Source: Janibacter sp. HTCC2649 (GTDB taxonomy: Bacteria > Actinomycetota > Actinomycetes > Actinomycetales > Dermatophilaceae). From it: DNA of 64,000 nucleotides. The notes beneath the pieces were generated by a model. The model was not told the DNA's origin. It saw only the letters and a list, made by a program, of their open reading frames with translations, and ran no database searches. The stretch spans positions 186,001-250,000 of the forward strand of contig NZ_CH672413.1 in the NCBI RefSeq assembly GCF_000152705.1. The letters are read 5' to 3'. The position numbers and the translations under genes are program-made. Of this stretch, positions 1 to 8,425 are shown piece after piece; the stretch's first letter is position 1; each line of letters opens with the position of its first letter.

Positions 1-1
1 G

Positions 2-748
2 ACCGACACCATTGCCTCCGGCGCCCTACCCCTGGCCGTCCTCGTGGCGGCACTGGCCGGACTGGTGTCGTTCGCGTCACCGTGCGTGCTGCCCCTGGTG
101 CCCGGGTTCCTGGGCTACGTCACCGGGCTGAGCGAGACCGCGCTGGAGCAGCGCTCACGCGGCCGGATGGTGCTCGGGGCGGTGTTGTTCGTGCTCGGTT
201 TCGCTGCGGTGTTCGTCCTTGGATCGATCTTCATTGCCAGCCTGGGACGGGTCCTGATTGAGCAGCGGGTCCTGCTCATGCGGGTCGGTGGTGTGTTCAT
301 CATCGTCATGGGTCTGGTCTTCCTCGGGGCGGGCGCGCGTGCCGGCTCCCAACGTCAGTTCGGTCCCACCTGGCGACCGCGCACTGGACTCCTCGGCGCA
401 CCCTTGGTCGGGGCCATCTTCGGACTGGGCTGGGCGCCATGCACCGGCCCCACCCTGGCCGCAGTGTTGACCCTGTCAGCCTCGACCACGAACCCGAGCA
501 CAGGACGGGCCGTCGCACTCGCTACGGCATACGCCCTCGGTCTGGGGCTGCCGTTCATCCTCGCGGCGGCCGGGATCGAACGCTTCGGACGGGTCACCGG
601 CTGGGTGCGTGAGCACCACCGCCTCATTCAGTGCCTGGGCGGAGGGATGCTGATCGTGGTCGGGTTGCTGCTCCTGACCGGCGTCTGGGAAGACCTCACC
701 CGTTGGCTGCAGGCCGAACTCGTGTCCGGCTTCACGACGCCGATCTGA
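2..748 (+). CDS. ccdA: Cytochrome c biogenesis / thiol-disulfide transport protein CcdA (5' end cut by window)
   Basis: Polytopic membrane protein of the DsbD/CcdA family, which carries reducing electrons across the membrane to extracytoplasmic thiol proteins. The reading frame is open to the first base of the window and already reads CcdA-like sequence (TIASGALPLAVLVAALAGL) before the GTG at 44, so the real start lies upstream. The paired cysteine motifs of the family are present: SFASPCVLPLVPG near the N terminus and GLGWAPCTGPTLAAV in the second half. About six hydrophobic segments are visible. It may serve the thiol chemistry of the disulfide genes found elsewhere in the island. A 90-bp piece of a second ccdA lies at 23315-23403. 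Confidence 0.9.
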   Translation, partial: TDTIASGALPLAVLVAALAGLVSFASPCVLPLVPGFLGYVTGLSETALEQRSRGRMVLGAVLFVLGFAAVFVLGSIFIASLGRVLIEQRVLLMRVGGVFIIVMGLVFLGAGARAGSQRQFGPTWRPRTGLLGAPLVGAIFGLGWAPCTGPTLAAVLTLSASTTNPSTGRAVALATAYALGLGLPFILAAAGIERFGRVTGWVREHHRLIQCLGGGMLIVVGLLLLTGVWEDLTRWLQAELVSGFTTPI

Positions 749-864
749 AGGTCGTCGTTAGCGGTCATGGGTTCCTCCATGCCTGCGACTGGATGACTCA
801 GTCGCCCCTGGAAGGGACCCCCACCATCGCGACCAACCGTCCATAAATGGCGCTGTCAGCGGAT
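749..864. other. Short intergenic region, nothing recognised
   Basis: Between the ccdA stop and the cmtR-type promoter. No open frame with family resemblance and no clear terminator was seen. Confidence 0.5.
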
Positions 865-899
865 TTGGACGATCAATCCGAGCCCGCTATCATCGGGCT
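865..899 (+). promoter_or_regulatory. Leaderless promoter and operator of the CmtR-type repressor
   Basis: A -35 TTGGAC (865-870) is followed after exactly 17 bp by a -10 TATCAT (888-893), which ends 6 nt before the ATG at 900, so the mRNA should begin at or next to the start codon. The perfect dyad AGCCCG (881-886) / CGGGCT (894-899) brackets the -10, a position expected for an autorepressor operator. No Shine-Dalgarno sequence precedes the ATG. Confidence 0.75.
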
Positions 900-1277
900 A
901 TGGCAATGACAACGACCTCAGCAGACCCGGCCCTTCGGCGTGGGGCGGCCTTGTTCCACGGTCTCGCGGATCGCAACCGGTTGGCGATCGTGCGGCAACT
1001 CGCACACGGCGAGCGGCGGGTGGTGGACCTCACCAAGGCCCTCGATCTGGCCCAAGGCACGGTGTCTGGGCACCTGGCCTGCCTGCGTGACTGCGGCCTC
1101 GTCGTCGGCCGCCCCGAGGGCCGACAGATGTTCTACTCGATCGCCCACCCCGAGCTGATGGATCTGCTCGGCGCGGCAGAGAAGCTGCTTGCCCTCACCG
1201 GCGAGGCAGTCGACCTGTGCCCCACGTACGGCCCCGTCGAAACCTCCCCCGCCACGACGCAGGACGGAGCGCTGTGA
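900..1277 (+). CDS. CmtR-type ArsR/SmtB family metal-sensing repressor
   Basis: Winged-helix repressor of 125 aa that would release DNA on binding Cd(II) or Pb(II). The recognition-helix region HLACLRDCGLVV has the Cys-x3-Cys pair found in mycobacterial CmtR, and a third cysteine lies near the C terminus (DLCPTYG), matching the three-cysteine CmtR site rather than the CadC or SmtB sites. The ATG at 900 is chosen because a -10 hexamer lies 6 nt upstream; the ATG at 906 is the alternative. The stop overlaps the GTG start of the downstream ATPase by 4 bp, so it probably controls that exporter and itself. Confidence 0.85.
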   Translation: MAMTTTSADPALRRGAALFHGLADRNRLAIVRQLAHGERRVVDLTKALDLAQGTVSGHLACLRDCGLVVGRPEGRQMFYSIAHPELMDLLGAAEKLLALTGEAVDLCPTYGPVETSPATTQDGAL

Positions 1278-3244
1278 CGGACGCGTGCGGTTGCGGCCCC
1301 GACGAACCCCGCAACGAGCACGGCGAACCGGAGGAACACGAGCCCGAACGGTTGTGGGAAGTCAGCGAACTGCGGTTTGCCGCCCTTGCCGGACTCTTCC
1401 TGATCGCCGGATACGCAGCTCATCTCACCGAGGCCCCGGGGCCCGTGGTGACTGGGCTGAACGCGATCGCTCTGGCGTTGGGTGCCTGGACCTTCGTGCC
1501 CGGCACGTTGAGGCGGCTGGCCAAGGGCAAGATTGGGGTGGGCACTCTCATGACGATCGCCGCCGTGGGCGCGGTCATCCTCGGTGAGGTTGCGGAGGCC
1601 GCCATGTTGGCCTTCCTCTACTCCATCAGCGAGGGCCTAGAGGAGTACGCGGTGGCACGCACCCGCCGCGGTCTGCGCGCGCTGCTGTCCCTGGTTCCGG
1701 CCGAGGCCACCATTCTGCGCGACGGATCCCAGGTCACCGTGGCCCCTGCAGACCTCATCGTGGGTGACCTGCTCCTGGTCCGACCAGGCGAACGAGTCGC
1801 CACTGACGGTGTGATCCGCACCGGCCGCACAGCCCTTGACGTCTCTGCTCTCACCGGCGAGTCAGTGCCTGTCGAGGCCACCGTTGGAGACTCCGTGTAC
1901 GCGGGCTCCATCAACGGCAACGGTGTGCTCGAGGTCGAGGTCAGCACCACTGCTGAGGACAACTCCCTGGCCCGGATCGTCAACATTGTCGAGGCCGAGC
2001 AGTCCCGCAAGGGCAATGCCCAGCGACTGGCCGACCGCATCGCCAAGCCTCTAGTGCCCGGGATCATGGTCCTCGCAGCGCTCATCGCCCTTACCGGCAG
2101 CCTGCTCGGCGACCCTGCGACCTGGATCGAACGCGCTCTGGTCGTCCTGGTCGCCGCCTCACCGTGTGCGCTGGCGATCTCAGTGCCAGTCACCGTGGTC
2201 GCTGCCATTGGCGCGGCCAGCCGCATCGGCGCCCTGGTCAAGGGAGGCGCAGCCCTGGAGGCGCTGGGTCGGATCCGCACCGTCGCTCTCGACAAGACCG
2301 GCACACTGACCCGTAACCAACCCGCTGTGGTTGAGGTCGTCACCGCTCCCGGCCAGACCCGCGCGCAGGTCCTCAATGTCGCAGCCGCTCTGGAGTCGCG
2401 CAGCGAGCACCCGTTGGCCCGAGCCATCCTCGACGCCGTGCCCGAGCACCGCGACGCCGACGGCGTCGAGGCTGTTACCGGTGCGGGACTCACGGGCACC
2501 ATCGACGGGCTGGCGGCCCGCCTGGGCCGACCCGGCTGGATCCCCGCAGGCGAGCTTGCCGAGCCTGTCGCCACCATGCAGCGGGCCGGAGCCACCGCGG
2601 TCCTCGTCGAGATCGACGCAGTCGTGATCGGCGCGGTGGCGGTGCGCGACGACCTACGCCCCGAAGCCGCCGAGGTCGTCGCTCGTCTCCAAGCCAGTGG
2701 CTACCGCGTGGCCATGCTCACCGGCGACAACGAGCGCACAGCTGCTGCCCTGGCCGCCCAGGCCGGCATCAGCGATGTCCATGCCGACCTCCGGCCCGAG
2801 GACAAGTCGGACATCATTCGTGGGCTCCGTGAGAACGCCCCCACCGCAATGGTTGGCGATGGCGTCAACGACGCCCCAGCCCTGGCCACAGCCGATGTCG
2901 GTATTGCCATGGGTGCGATGGGTAGCGACGTGGCCATTGAGACCGCCGACGTCGCCCTCATGGGTGAGGACCTGCGTCACTTGCCGCACACCCTGACCCA
3001 CGCACGACGTGCCAGGTCGATCATGCTTCAGAACGTGGGCTTGTCCCTGGGCCTGATCGCCATCCTGATTCCGCTGGCAGCCTTCGGCGTGCTTGGGCTG
3101 GCAGCCGTGGTGTTGGTCCACGAGGTCGCCGAAATCTTCGTGATCGGCAACGGCGTGCGCGCCGGCCGCGTTCGACCGCTTCCCCCCGCGCCGGCGGCCA
3201 CACCAAAAGCGGCCATCCCCTCGGTGGACGCCATAGGTAGATGA
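1274..3244 (+). CDS. Heavy-metal P1B-type ATPase, SPC class (cadmium/cobalt-type exporter)
   Basis: Metal-exporting P-type ATPase of 656 aa. The start is the GTG at 1274, which overlaps the repressor stop (GTGA) and gives an N terminus with a CxC (DACGCGP). The membrane metal site reads SPC (residues 296-298) instead of CPC. The phosphorylation motif DKTGT starts at D340, TGES and GDGVNDAPAL are present, and the last helix region has HEVAEI at about residue 616. There is no HMA domain at the N terminus. Coupling to a CmtR-type regulator and to cadD suggests Cd(II), perhaps also Co(II) or Zn(II); the metal is inferred. A longer ORF starts upstream at 1217 but would overlap the repressor by 61 bp. 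Confidence 0.88.
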   Translation: MTDACGCGPDEPRNEHGEPEEHEPERLWEVSELRFAALAGLFLIAGYAAHLTEAPGPVVTGLNAIALALGAWTFVPGTLRRLAKGKIGVGTLMTIAAVGAVILGEVAEAAMLAFLYSISEGLEEYAVARTRRGLRALLSLVPAEATILRDGSQVTVAPADLIVGDLLLVRPGERVATDGVIRTGRTALDVSALTGESVPVEATVGDSVYAGSINGNGVLEVEVSTTAEDNSLARIVNIVEAEQSRKGNAQRLADRIAKPLVPGIMVLAALIALTGSLLGDPATWIERALVVLVAASPCALAISVPVTVVAAIGAASRIGALVKGGAALEALGRIRTVALDKTGTLTRNQPAVVEVVTAPGQTRAQVLNVAAALESRSEHPLARAILDAVPEHRDADGVEAVTGAGLTGTIDGLAARLGRPGWIPAGELAEPVATMQRAGATAVLVEIDAVVIGAVAVRDDLRPEAAEVVARLQASGYRVAMLTGDNERTAAALAAQAGISDVHADLRPEDKSDIIRGLRENAPTAMVGDGVNDAPALATADVGIAMGAMGSDVAIETADVALMGEDLRHLPHTLTHARRARSIMLQNVGLSLGLIAILIPLAAFGVLGLAAVVLVHEVAEIFVIGNGVRAGRVRPLPPAPAATPKAAIPSVDAIGR

Positions 3245-3266
3245 GCCGCGGGATGTCGGGGAGACA

Positions 3267-3425
3267 TCGGGTACGGGTCGTATCGCAGTCTTGCTCGTAG
3301 CGGCGATCGTTGCCGCGATCGATCTGACTGCCAAGACGGTATCCGAAGTTCGGTCGGCCAACTCGCCGGTCGATCTCGGGCTGGTTCAACTGCGGCTGGC
3401 CCACGATGCGATGCCGCCCGTGTAG
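3267..3425 (+). pseudogene. Remnant of signal peptidase II (lspA-like), N-terminal part only
   Basis: The sequence directly after the ATPase encodes, without ATG or GTG start, a helix followed by SPVDLGLVQLRLAHD, which resembles the first transmembrane helix and following conserved strand of lipoprotein signal peptidase. In intact LspA an asparagine-proline-glycine segment follows; here the frame instead runs into MPPV and a TAG. The remaining two thirds of the gene are absent. In several Gram-positive cadmium operons lspA sits next to the Cd ATPase (known context), which supports the reading. Alternative: a chance resemblance. Confidence 0.55.
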
Positions 3426-3489
3426 CACCAGCGGCTGCAAACCCTCTGAGATTCAACGCGACGAACAAACGTCGAAACCGAAGGAAGGC

Positions 3490-4086
3490 ATGAACGTGAT
3501 CACTTCCGCGGTCCAGGCCGTCGGCCTGTTCCTGGTCACCAACATCGACGACATCATCGTCTTGTCCCTGTTCTTCGCCCGCGGAGCAGGGCAGCCACGG
3601 ACGACCTCCAAGATCGTCGCTGGGCAGTACCTCGGCTTCGGTGGCATCCTCCTCGCCTCCCTCGCCGTGACGTTCGGCGCCGGGCTGTTCCTTCCCGACG
3701 GCGCCATTCCCTACTTCGGCCTCATCCCGTTGGCGCTCGGTGGGCACGCTGCGTGGCAGGTCTGGAGCAACGGGGATGACGACAACGACGGTGTCGCGCA
3801 GAAGCCCATCAGCGCCCTCACCGTGGCCGCAGTGACCTTCGCCAACGGGGGTGACAACATCGGGGTCTACGTGCCGGTTTTCCTCGCGGTCGGCACGGGA
3901 GCCATCGTCGCCTACTGCGTCGTGTTCCTATGCCTGGTCCTCGTTCTCATCCTCGTGGCGAAGTTCGTCGCCACCCGCAAACCGATCGCCGAAGTGCTCG
4001 AGCGTTGGGAGCACATCCTGTTCCCTCTGGTCCTCATCGTGCTGGGACTGGTCATCTTGATCGAAGGCGGCGCGTTCGGTCTGTGA
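3490..4086 (+). CDS. cadD: CadD-family cadmium resistance transporter
   Basis: Integral membrane protein of 198 aa, the usual length for the CadD family of small cadmium exporters. The N terminus VGLFLVTNIDDIIVLSLFFARG and the later TFANGGDNIGVYVPVF carry the paired acidic/asparagine motifs of the family, and five to six hydrophobic segments are visible. The start is the ATG at 3490, preceded by AAGGAAGG at 3481-3488; upstream in-frame codons from 3406 have no ribosome binding site. It follows the ATPase and the lspA remnant on the same strand and probably belongs to the same Cd(II) module. Confidence 0.88.
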   Translation: MNVITSAVQAVGLFLVTNIDDIIVLSLFFARGAGQPRTTSKIVAGQYLGFGGILLASLAVTFGAGLFLPDGAIPYFGLIPLALGGHAAWQVWSNGDDDNDGVAQKPISALTVAAVTFANGGDNIGVYVPVFLAVGTGAIVAYCVVFLCLVLVLILVAKFVATRKPIAEVLERWEHILFPLVLIVLGLVILIEGGAFGL

Positions 4087-4237
4087 CCATCGACCGGGCA
4101 TGAACTCCACACCTCCGGAGCGCGTGATTGCGATACCTGGCACTGGGTCGGGCGCCCCGCACTTTACGGAGCCGAGGCATGAAACTGGCGACCCGGGCAG
4201 CCTTGAGGAAGGGCGTTGCGGGATCGGCAGGGGCCGG

Positions 4238-5062
4238 TCAGCTCGTCGGCGTCAGAACGCCAGCGCCAATGAGCACCAACAGGCCCACCCCAGCGACGAT
4301 GCGGTACGCCACGAATGGGGTGAACCGGTGGGTGGCGATGTAGCGCAGGAACCAGGCGATCACCGCGTACCCGACAGCGAACGCGACCAGGGTGGCCAAG
4401 AGGGTCGGCCCCCACGGCGCCGTGGGGCCTTGCCCGATCCTGCGTAGCTCCAGCGCCCCGGACGCCAGCACGGCAGGGACGGCCAGCAGAAACGCATATC
4501 TGGCGGCCGCCGGCCGGGTGTAGCCCAGCATCAGGCCGGCGCTGATGGTGCCACCGGAGCGGGACACCCCAGGCACCAAGGCCATCGCTTGCGCGAACCC
4601 CAATGCCACTGCGTGGCGCGCGGTCAGGGCTTCCAGCGGGCGCCGGTTGGCGGCCACCCGATCGGCGATGCCGAGCACGACACCGAACACGATGAGGGTG
4701 ACCGCGACCAGACGCAGGTCCCGAAGGGCAGTCTCAATCTGGCCCTGGAACACGAGCCCGAGCACCGCAATGGGCACCGTACCGACGATGACGTACCAGC
4801 CGAGCCGAGCCTCCGGGTGCGCGCGCAACTCTGGCGTCCGAAGTGACCGCGACCAGGCACGCACAATGCTGGCGATGTCGCGGCGGAAGTACAAAAGCAC
4901 CGCCGCCTCGGTGCCCAGCTGGGTGACCGCCGTGAAGGCTGCCCCTGGGTCGGGCCACCCAACCAGTGCTGCCACCACCCGCAGATGCGCGGAGGAGGAG
5001 ATGGGCAAGAACTCGGTGAGTCCCTGCACCAGACCCAGGACCAGGGCAGCCAGCCAGGTCAT
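4238..5062 (-). CDS. uppP: Undecaprenyl-diphosphatase UppP (BacA)
   Basis: Membrane enzyme of 274 aa that removes phosphate from undecaprenyl diphosphate and so recycles the cell-wall lipid carrier; extra copies give bacitracin tolerance (family knowledge). The two catalytic motifs are intact: GLTEFLPISSSAH at residues 15-26 and PGVSRSGGTISAG. Eight or so hydrophobic segments are present and the length is normal. The ATG at 5062 is chosen because the protein then begins MTWLAALVLGLVQG, as UppP proteins do. It is convergent with cadD. Since every bacterium needs a core uppP, this is likely an accessory copy carried by the island. Confidence 0.9.
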   Translation of the reverse strand: MTWLAALVLGLVQGLTEFLPISSSAHLRVVAALVGWPDPGAAFTAVTQLGTEAAVLLYFRRDIASIVRAWSRSLRTPELRAHPEARLGWYVIVGTVPIAVLGLVFQGQIETALRDLRLVAVTLIVFGVVLGIADRVAANRRPLEALTARHAVALGFAQAMALVPGVSRSGGTISAGLMLGYTRPAAARYAFLLAVPAVLASGALELRRIGQGPTAPWGPTLLATLVAFAVGYAVIAWFLRYIATHRFTPFVAYRIVAGVGLLVLIGAGVLTPTS

Positions 5063-5459
5063 CGACCACCATCCGCACGGACCTTGAACCAACCAGGATC
5101 AACCTCGCGCGCTGTCATCGCCATAGCCGGATGATAGCCGCGAGGGACACAGTCGCTCAAACGGCACAGCCACCCACACGGAACTCCCGAGATTCCGACC
5201 CGAGCATGCTTGAGGCGAGGAACCAAGACCGCCGGTCGACGCCGCAATGCTGATTTCGGACCAGAGCCAAGGAGAGGGCACAAGACGCGCACTCCCCGTC
5301 ATCGCACCGACCTGCGCCTTCACGACGCGCGACCAGCTCCAAGCGCAGGAGTTCCCTCAACGGCGACCGCCGCGACTTCTCGACTACTTGCTGGACGAAA
5401 GTTGCCACCCATGGATGCCAAGCCGTGGCTAAGGAAGTCACTCACAGCGGTCAACTCGT
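5063..5459. other. Intergenic region, no gene supported
   Basis: Nearly 400 bp between the uppP start and the VKOR stop of cassette A. It should contain the uppP promoter. Short open frames on both strands show no family resemblance and no ribosome binding site. No repeat or strong terminator was recognised. Confidence 0.5.
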
Positions 5460-6080
5460 TCAGGAGACCAGCGTCTGCCAGTAGTCCCAGAACTGGATGG
5501 TGATGAGGGCAGCGATGGCCACGAGCCACACGGTGACCACGGTGGGACCGTAGTGCGCGACGTCGCGTAGCCCCTTGGGCAGTCGCAGACGCCCCGATCT
5601 GGCGTTGTGGGTGGTGGTGGCGACGAATGCGGTGATGACGACGACCCAGACGATCATGCAGTAGGGGCACAGGGCGCCGATGCGGTACAGGCTCTGAAAG
5701 ATGAGCCAGTGGACGAACACGACCCCGAATGTCGTCCCTGCCTGGATGCCCCACCAGAACCATCCCGGCAACGCGGCCCGGGCCAGCAGGACCACACCAA
5801 TGGTCAGCAGGGCCGTGAACCCGGCGACGCCCAGGATCGGGTTGGGGAACCCGAAGACCTCGGCCTGATCGGTGCTCATGATCGAGCCGCAGGACAGCAC
5901 CGGGTTGATACTGCAGGACGGCACGTAGGTCGGGTCCGTCAGCAGGGCGATCTTCTCGACAAGCAGCACGAACGCCGCGACCAAGCCGATCAACCCGGTG
6001 ATCGTCAGCGCCCAGGCCGTGCCCCGCCCAACGTTCGCTGACGGCTCGTCCGGGGCGTTACTTGGTGTGGTCTCAGCCAT
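5460..6080 (-). CDS. VKOR-family membrane protein, cassette A
   Basis: Vitamin K epoxide reductase family protein of 206 aa, expected to reoxidise a DsbA-like partner and pass electrons to quinone. The outer-loop cysteines are C56 and C64 (SCSINPVLSCGSIM) and the active CxxC is CPYC at residues 138-141 within the fourth helix region. About five membrane segments are visible. The ATG at 6080 overlaps the DsbA stop by 8 bp, so translation is probably coupled. It is the last gene of the five-gene cassette A, and its partner is the adjacent DsbA-like protein. A close copy lies at 19349-19975. Confidence 0.9.
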   Translation of the reverse strand: MAETTPSNAPDEPSANVGRGTAWALTITGLIGLVAAFVLLVEKIALLTDPTYVPSCSINPVLSCGSIMSTDQAEVFGFPNPILGVAGFTALLTIGVVLLARAALPGWFWWGIQAGTTFGVVFVHWLIFQSLYRIGALCPYCMIVWVVVITAFVATTTHNARSGRLRLPKGLRDVAHYGPTVVTVWLVAIAALITIQFWDYWQTLVS

Positions 6081-6741
6081 TGAGGGCTGCGTCGATCTGG
6101 TCGCGGAAGTCCTGGACCGAGGAGGGCTGGAGCTTCTTGCCGTTGAGGAAGAACGTCGGTGTCCCCTCGACGCCGAGGTCGATCCCGTCCTTCCGGTCCC
6201 GCTCGACCCGGTCTGTGGTGGCCTTGGCCGCCACGGCCTTGTCGTACGCCGCCATGTCCAGCCCCAGCTCCTGGGCGAAGCCCCGGAACAGGGACGCCTT
6301 GGAGTCCTGCTGCTCACCCCACGTTTCCTGGGTGTCGTACATGCGCTTGTACATGTCCTCGAACTTGCCTTGCTGGGCCGCTGCTTCGACCGCGACGGCG
6401 GCGTTCATCGCGTTTGCGTGGCTGGGGATCGGGAAGTAGCGCACGACGAAGTCGACCTTGCCGGCATACGTGGTGCGCAGCTCCTCCACGACGGGGTATG
6501 CCGCCAGGCAGGACTCGCATTCGAAGTCCAGGAACTCGACAAGCACGACTTTGCCCGTGCCGGCCGCACCGAGACGGTGGCTGTCGTCGCGGACGAGTTT
6601 GCCCGTCCCCGCCTCCTTGGTGGTGGCGGCGTCGGCGGGGTCAGCGTCCTTGGGTGTGATGGCGACAGCGAGAGCCACGATGGCCGCGAACAGGGCCACG
6701 ACGACCGCCGAGACGATGGCGTTGCGCTTGACAGGCTTCAC
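6073..6741 (-). CDS. DsbA-like membrane-anchored thiol oxidoreductase, cassette A
   Basis: Thioredoxin-fold disulfide oxidase of 222 aa with an N-terminal membrane anchor (residues 8-28) and the active site CESC at residues 75-78 in the context EFLDFECESC. The cis-proline loop is GVEGTPTFF. It would introduce disulfides outside the membrane and be recycled by the VKOR encoded next. The start is a GTG at 6741 that overlaps the stop of the upstream transporter (GTGA). Its placement inside a metal-efflux operon suggests that metal stress and extracytoplasmic disulfide formation are co-regulated; this is inference. Confidence 0.9.
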   Translation of the reverse strand: MKPVKRNAIVSAVVVALFAAIVALAVAITPKDADPADAATTKEAGTGKLVRDDSHRLGAAGTGKVVLVEFLDFECESCLAAYPVVEELRTTYAGKVDFVVRYFPIPSHANAMNAAVAVEAAAQQGKFEDMYKRMYDTQETWGEQQDSKASLFRGFAQELGLDMAAYDKAVAAKATTDRVERDRKDGIDLGVEGTPTFFLNGKKLQPSSVQDFRDQIDAALNG

Positions 6742-7529
6742 AGGTTTTCAACTCCAAGCAGATGGGGTGGCACAGGTGCAGGGATCGTTGGGGCGAACGG
6801 GTGAGGGTCCGGTCGGGTTCCGTGACCGTCGCAGCAGCCGTCAGTGCAGGTACTCGAGGAACGGCTCGGGTCATCGGCGGAGGCGCCGACTGCGGACAGT
6901 GCCGCGCGGGCGCAACAGTCCTCGCCCTGCCAGTTCTCCCAACCCTCGCGGGCGGCGACGGCAGCGATGATGAGGGCCGCCACGGGGTCGGCCCAGGACC
7001 AGCCGAGGGTGGCGTTGAGGACCAGTCCGACGAGTAGGACCGCGGACAGATAGGTGCACAACAGGGTCTGGGTGCCGTCACCTTCGACTGCGCCCGACCC
7101 GAGCTCTTTGCCGGTGCGGCGCTGCCACAGGCTCAGGAACGGCATCACGGCCAGTGAGGCGATCGCCAGTCCGATGCCGACAGGGCTGCCTTCGGGCTCG
7201 GCTCCGGTGAGAAGAGCGTGCCCGGCCTCGACGGTGAGGTAGGCGGCCAGGGCGAAGAACGAGATCGCGATGAGCCGCTGAGACGTGCGGTCCCTGCTCT
7301 CGGGCATGGGGTGGCGGAACTGCCACAGGATCACCAGCCCGGAGGACACCTCCACGAGGGAGTCCAGACCGAACCCGACCAGCGCGGAGGAGCCGGCGAT
7401 GTTCCCGGCCGTGATCGCGATCACGGCTTCAACCGTGTTGTAGGTGACCGATACTGCGGCCAAGAGTTGGGCGCGGCGCATCAGGGTCGCTCGACGCTCG
7501 GGCGTGGCCAGGGTGGTCCAGGTGGTCAC
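6738..7529 (-). CDS. CDF-like cation transporter with Cys-rich C-terminal tail, cassette A
   Basis: Membrane protein of 263 aa related to the transmembrane domain of cation diffusion facilitators: GLDSLVEVSSG in an early helix and SWADPVAALIIAAVAAREGWENW near the end match the paired CDF metal-site helices. It lacks the usual cytoplasmic CDF domain and instead ends in a tail with DCC and CTDGCCDGHG. The GTG at 7529 is preceded by GGAGG and overlaps the upstream CDF stop by 4 bp. It may export the metal sensed by the operon repressor or work with the upstream CDF; the substrate is not clear from sequence. Confidence 0.85.
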   Translation of the reverse strand: MTTWTTLATPERRATLMRRAQLLAAVSVTYNTVEAVIAITAGNIAGSSALVGFGLDSLVEVSSGLVILWQFRHPMPESRDRTSQRLIAISFFALAAYLTVEAGHALLTGAEPEGSPVGIGLAIASLAVMPFLSLWQRRTGKELGSGAVEGDGTQTLLCTYLSAVLLVGLVLNATLGWSWADPVAALIIAAVAAREGWENWQGEDCCARAALSAVGASADDPSRSSSTCTDGCCDGHGTRPDPHPFAPTIPAPVPPHLLGVENL

Positions 7530-8425
7530 CAGGTGACCTCCTGGCAGCCGGTGTGGGTGTCGGGTTCGACCTGCAAGGTGGCGTGTTCGACGCCGAACTG
7601 GGTGCGCATGACCGTGCGGGCGGCGTCCAGGACGGCGTGGGCGTCCGCGTCCTCGCCGGTCATCAGGTGCGCGGTGGCCACGTTCATCCCGGAGGTCAGC
7701 GTCCACACGTGCAGGTCGTGAACGTTCGTGACGCCCGGGACCGCCGACAGGGCCTGCTCCACCTCGTCCGGCGCCATCCCAGCCGGGGCGTGCTGCCCCA
7801 GGACGGTGAGGACTTCGCGGCCCAGCATGATGGCGCGGACGGCGACGAAGACGGCGATCGCCAGCGCGATGCCGGTGTCCCACCACGCGTTGCCGGTGGC
7901 GCTCACCATGATCCCGGCCACGATCACACCGACGGATCCGACGGTGTCGGCCACGACCTCGAAGTAGGCACCCTTAACGTTGAGGCTGTCACTGGCACCA
8001 CCGCGCAGCAGCAGCAGCGCGATGAGGTTGACCACCAGCCCAACGCCGCCGACGATCAGCATCGGACCAGATGAGACCTCGGCCTCCCCGCCGATGCGGC
8101 CGATCGCCTCCACTGCGATGTAGACCGAGACCCCGAGCATGAGCAACACGGCAAGCCCAGAGGCGAACACCTCAGCCCGGTAGGAACCGAACGTTCGACG
8201 TCCCGTGCTGTCCGGCCGCGTGGCGATGCGAGTCGCCACCAGGGCCGCGCCCAGGGCGACCACATCGGCCGCCATGTGGCCCGCGTCGGAAAGCAACGCC
8301 AACGAACCAGAGAGCAGGCCCGCGACCAACTCAACGACGAAGTACCCCGCGATCAGAACGAACGCCAACTGCAATCGCCACCGGTGAGCCCCACCAGCGC
8401 TTCCGTGGCTGTGCCCACCGCTCAC
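7526..8425 (-). CDS. CDF family zinc/cadmium/cobalt exporter, cassette A
   Basis: Cation diffusion facilitator of 299 aa of the CzcD/ZitB type, exchanging metal for protons across the membrane. Six membrane helices and a cytoplasmic domain are visible. The metal-site motifs are LLSDAGHMAADVVAL (HxxxD) and FEVVADTVGSVGVIVAG, and the C-terminal domain contains VHDLHVWTLTSGMNVATAHL. The GTG at 8425 overlaps the repressor stop (GTGA). It is followed with a 4-bp overlap by the second CDF-like gene. The copy at 21863 is almost the same length and very similar. Confidence 0.93.
   Translation of the reverse strand: MSGGHSHGSAGGAHRWRLQLAFVLIAGYFVVELVAGLLSGSLALLSDAGHMAADVVALGAALVATRIATRPDSTGRRTFGSYRAEVFASGLAVLLMLGVSVYIAVEAIGRIGGEAEVSSGPMLIVGGVGLVVNLIALLLLRGGASDSLNVKGAYFEVVADTVGSVGVIVAGIMVSATGNAWWDTGIALAIAVFVAVRAIMLGREVLTVLGQHAPAGMAPDEVEQALSAVPGVTNVHDLHVWTLTSGMNVATAHLMTGEDADAHAVLDAARTVMRTQFGVEHATLQVEPDTHTGCQEVTW

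Noticed and set aside
1618-2595. 325-aa minus-strand open frame opposite the SPC-type ATPase
   Set aside because: Low-complexity Ser/Thr/Arg/Ala product mirrored from a clear ATPase.
5157-5441. 94-aa minus-strand frame between uppP and cassette A
   Set aside because: No ribosome binding site, no family resemblance, and composition typical of a chance frame.
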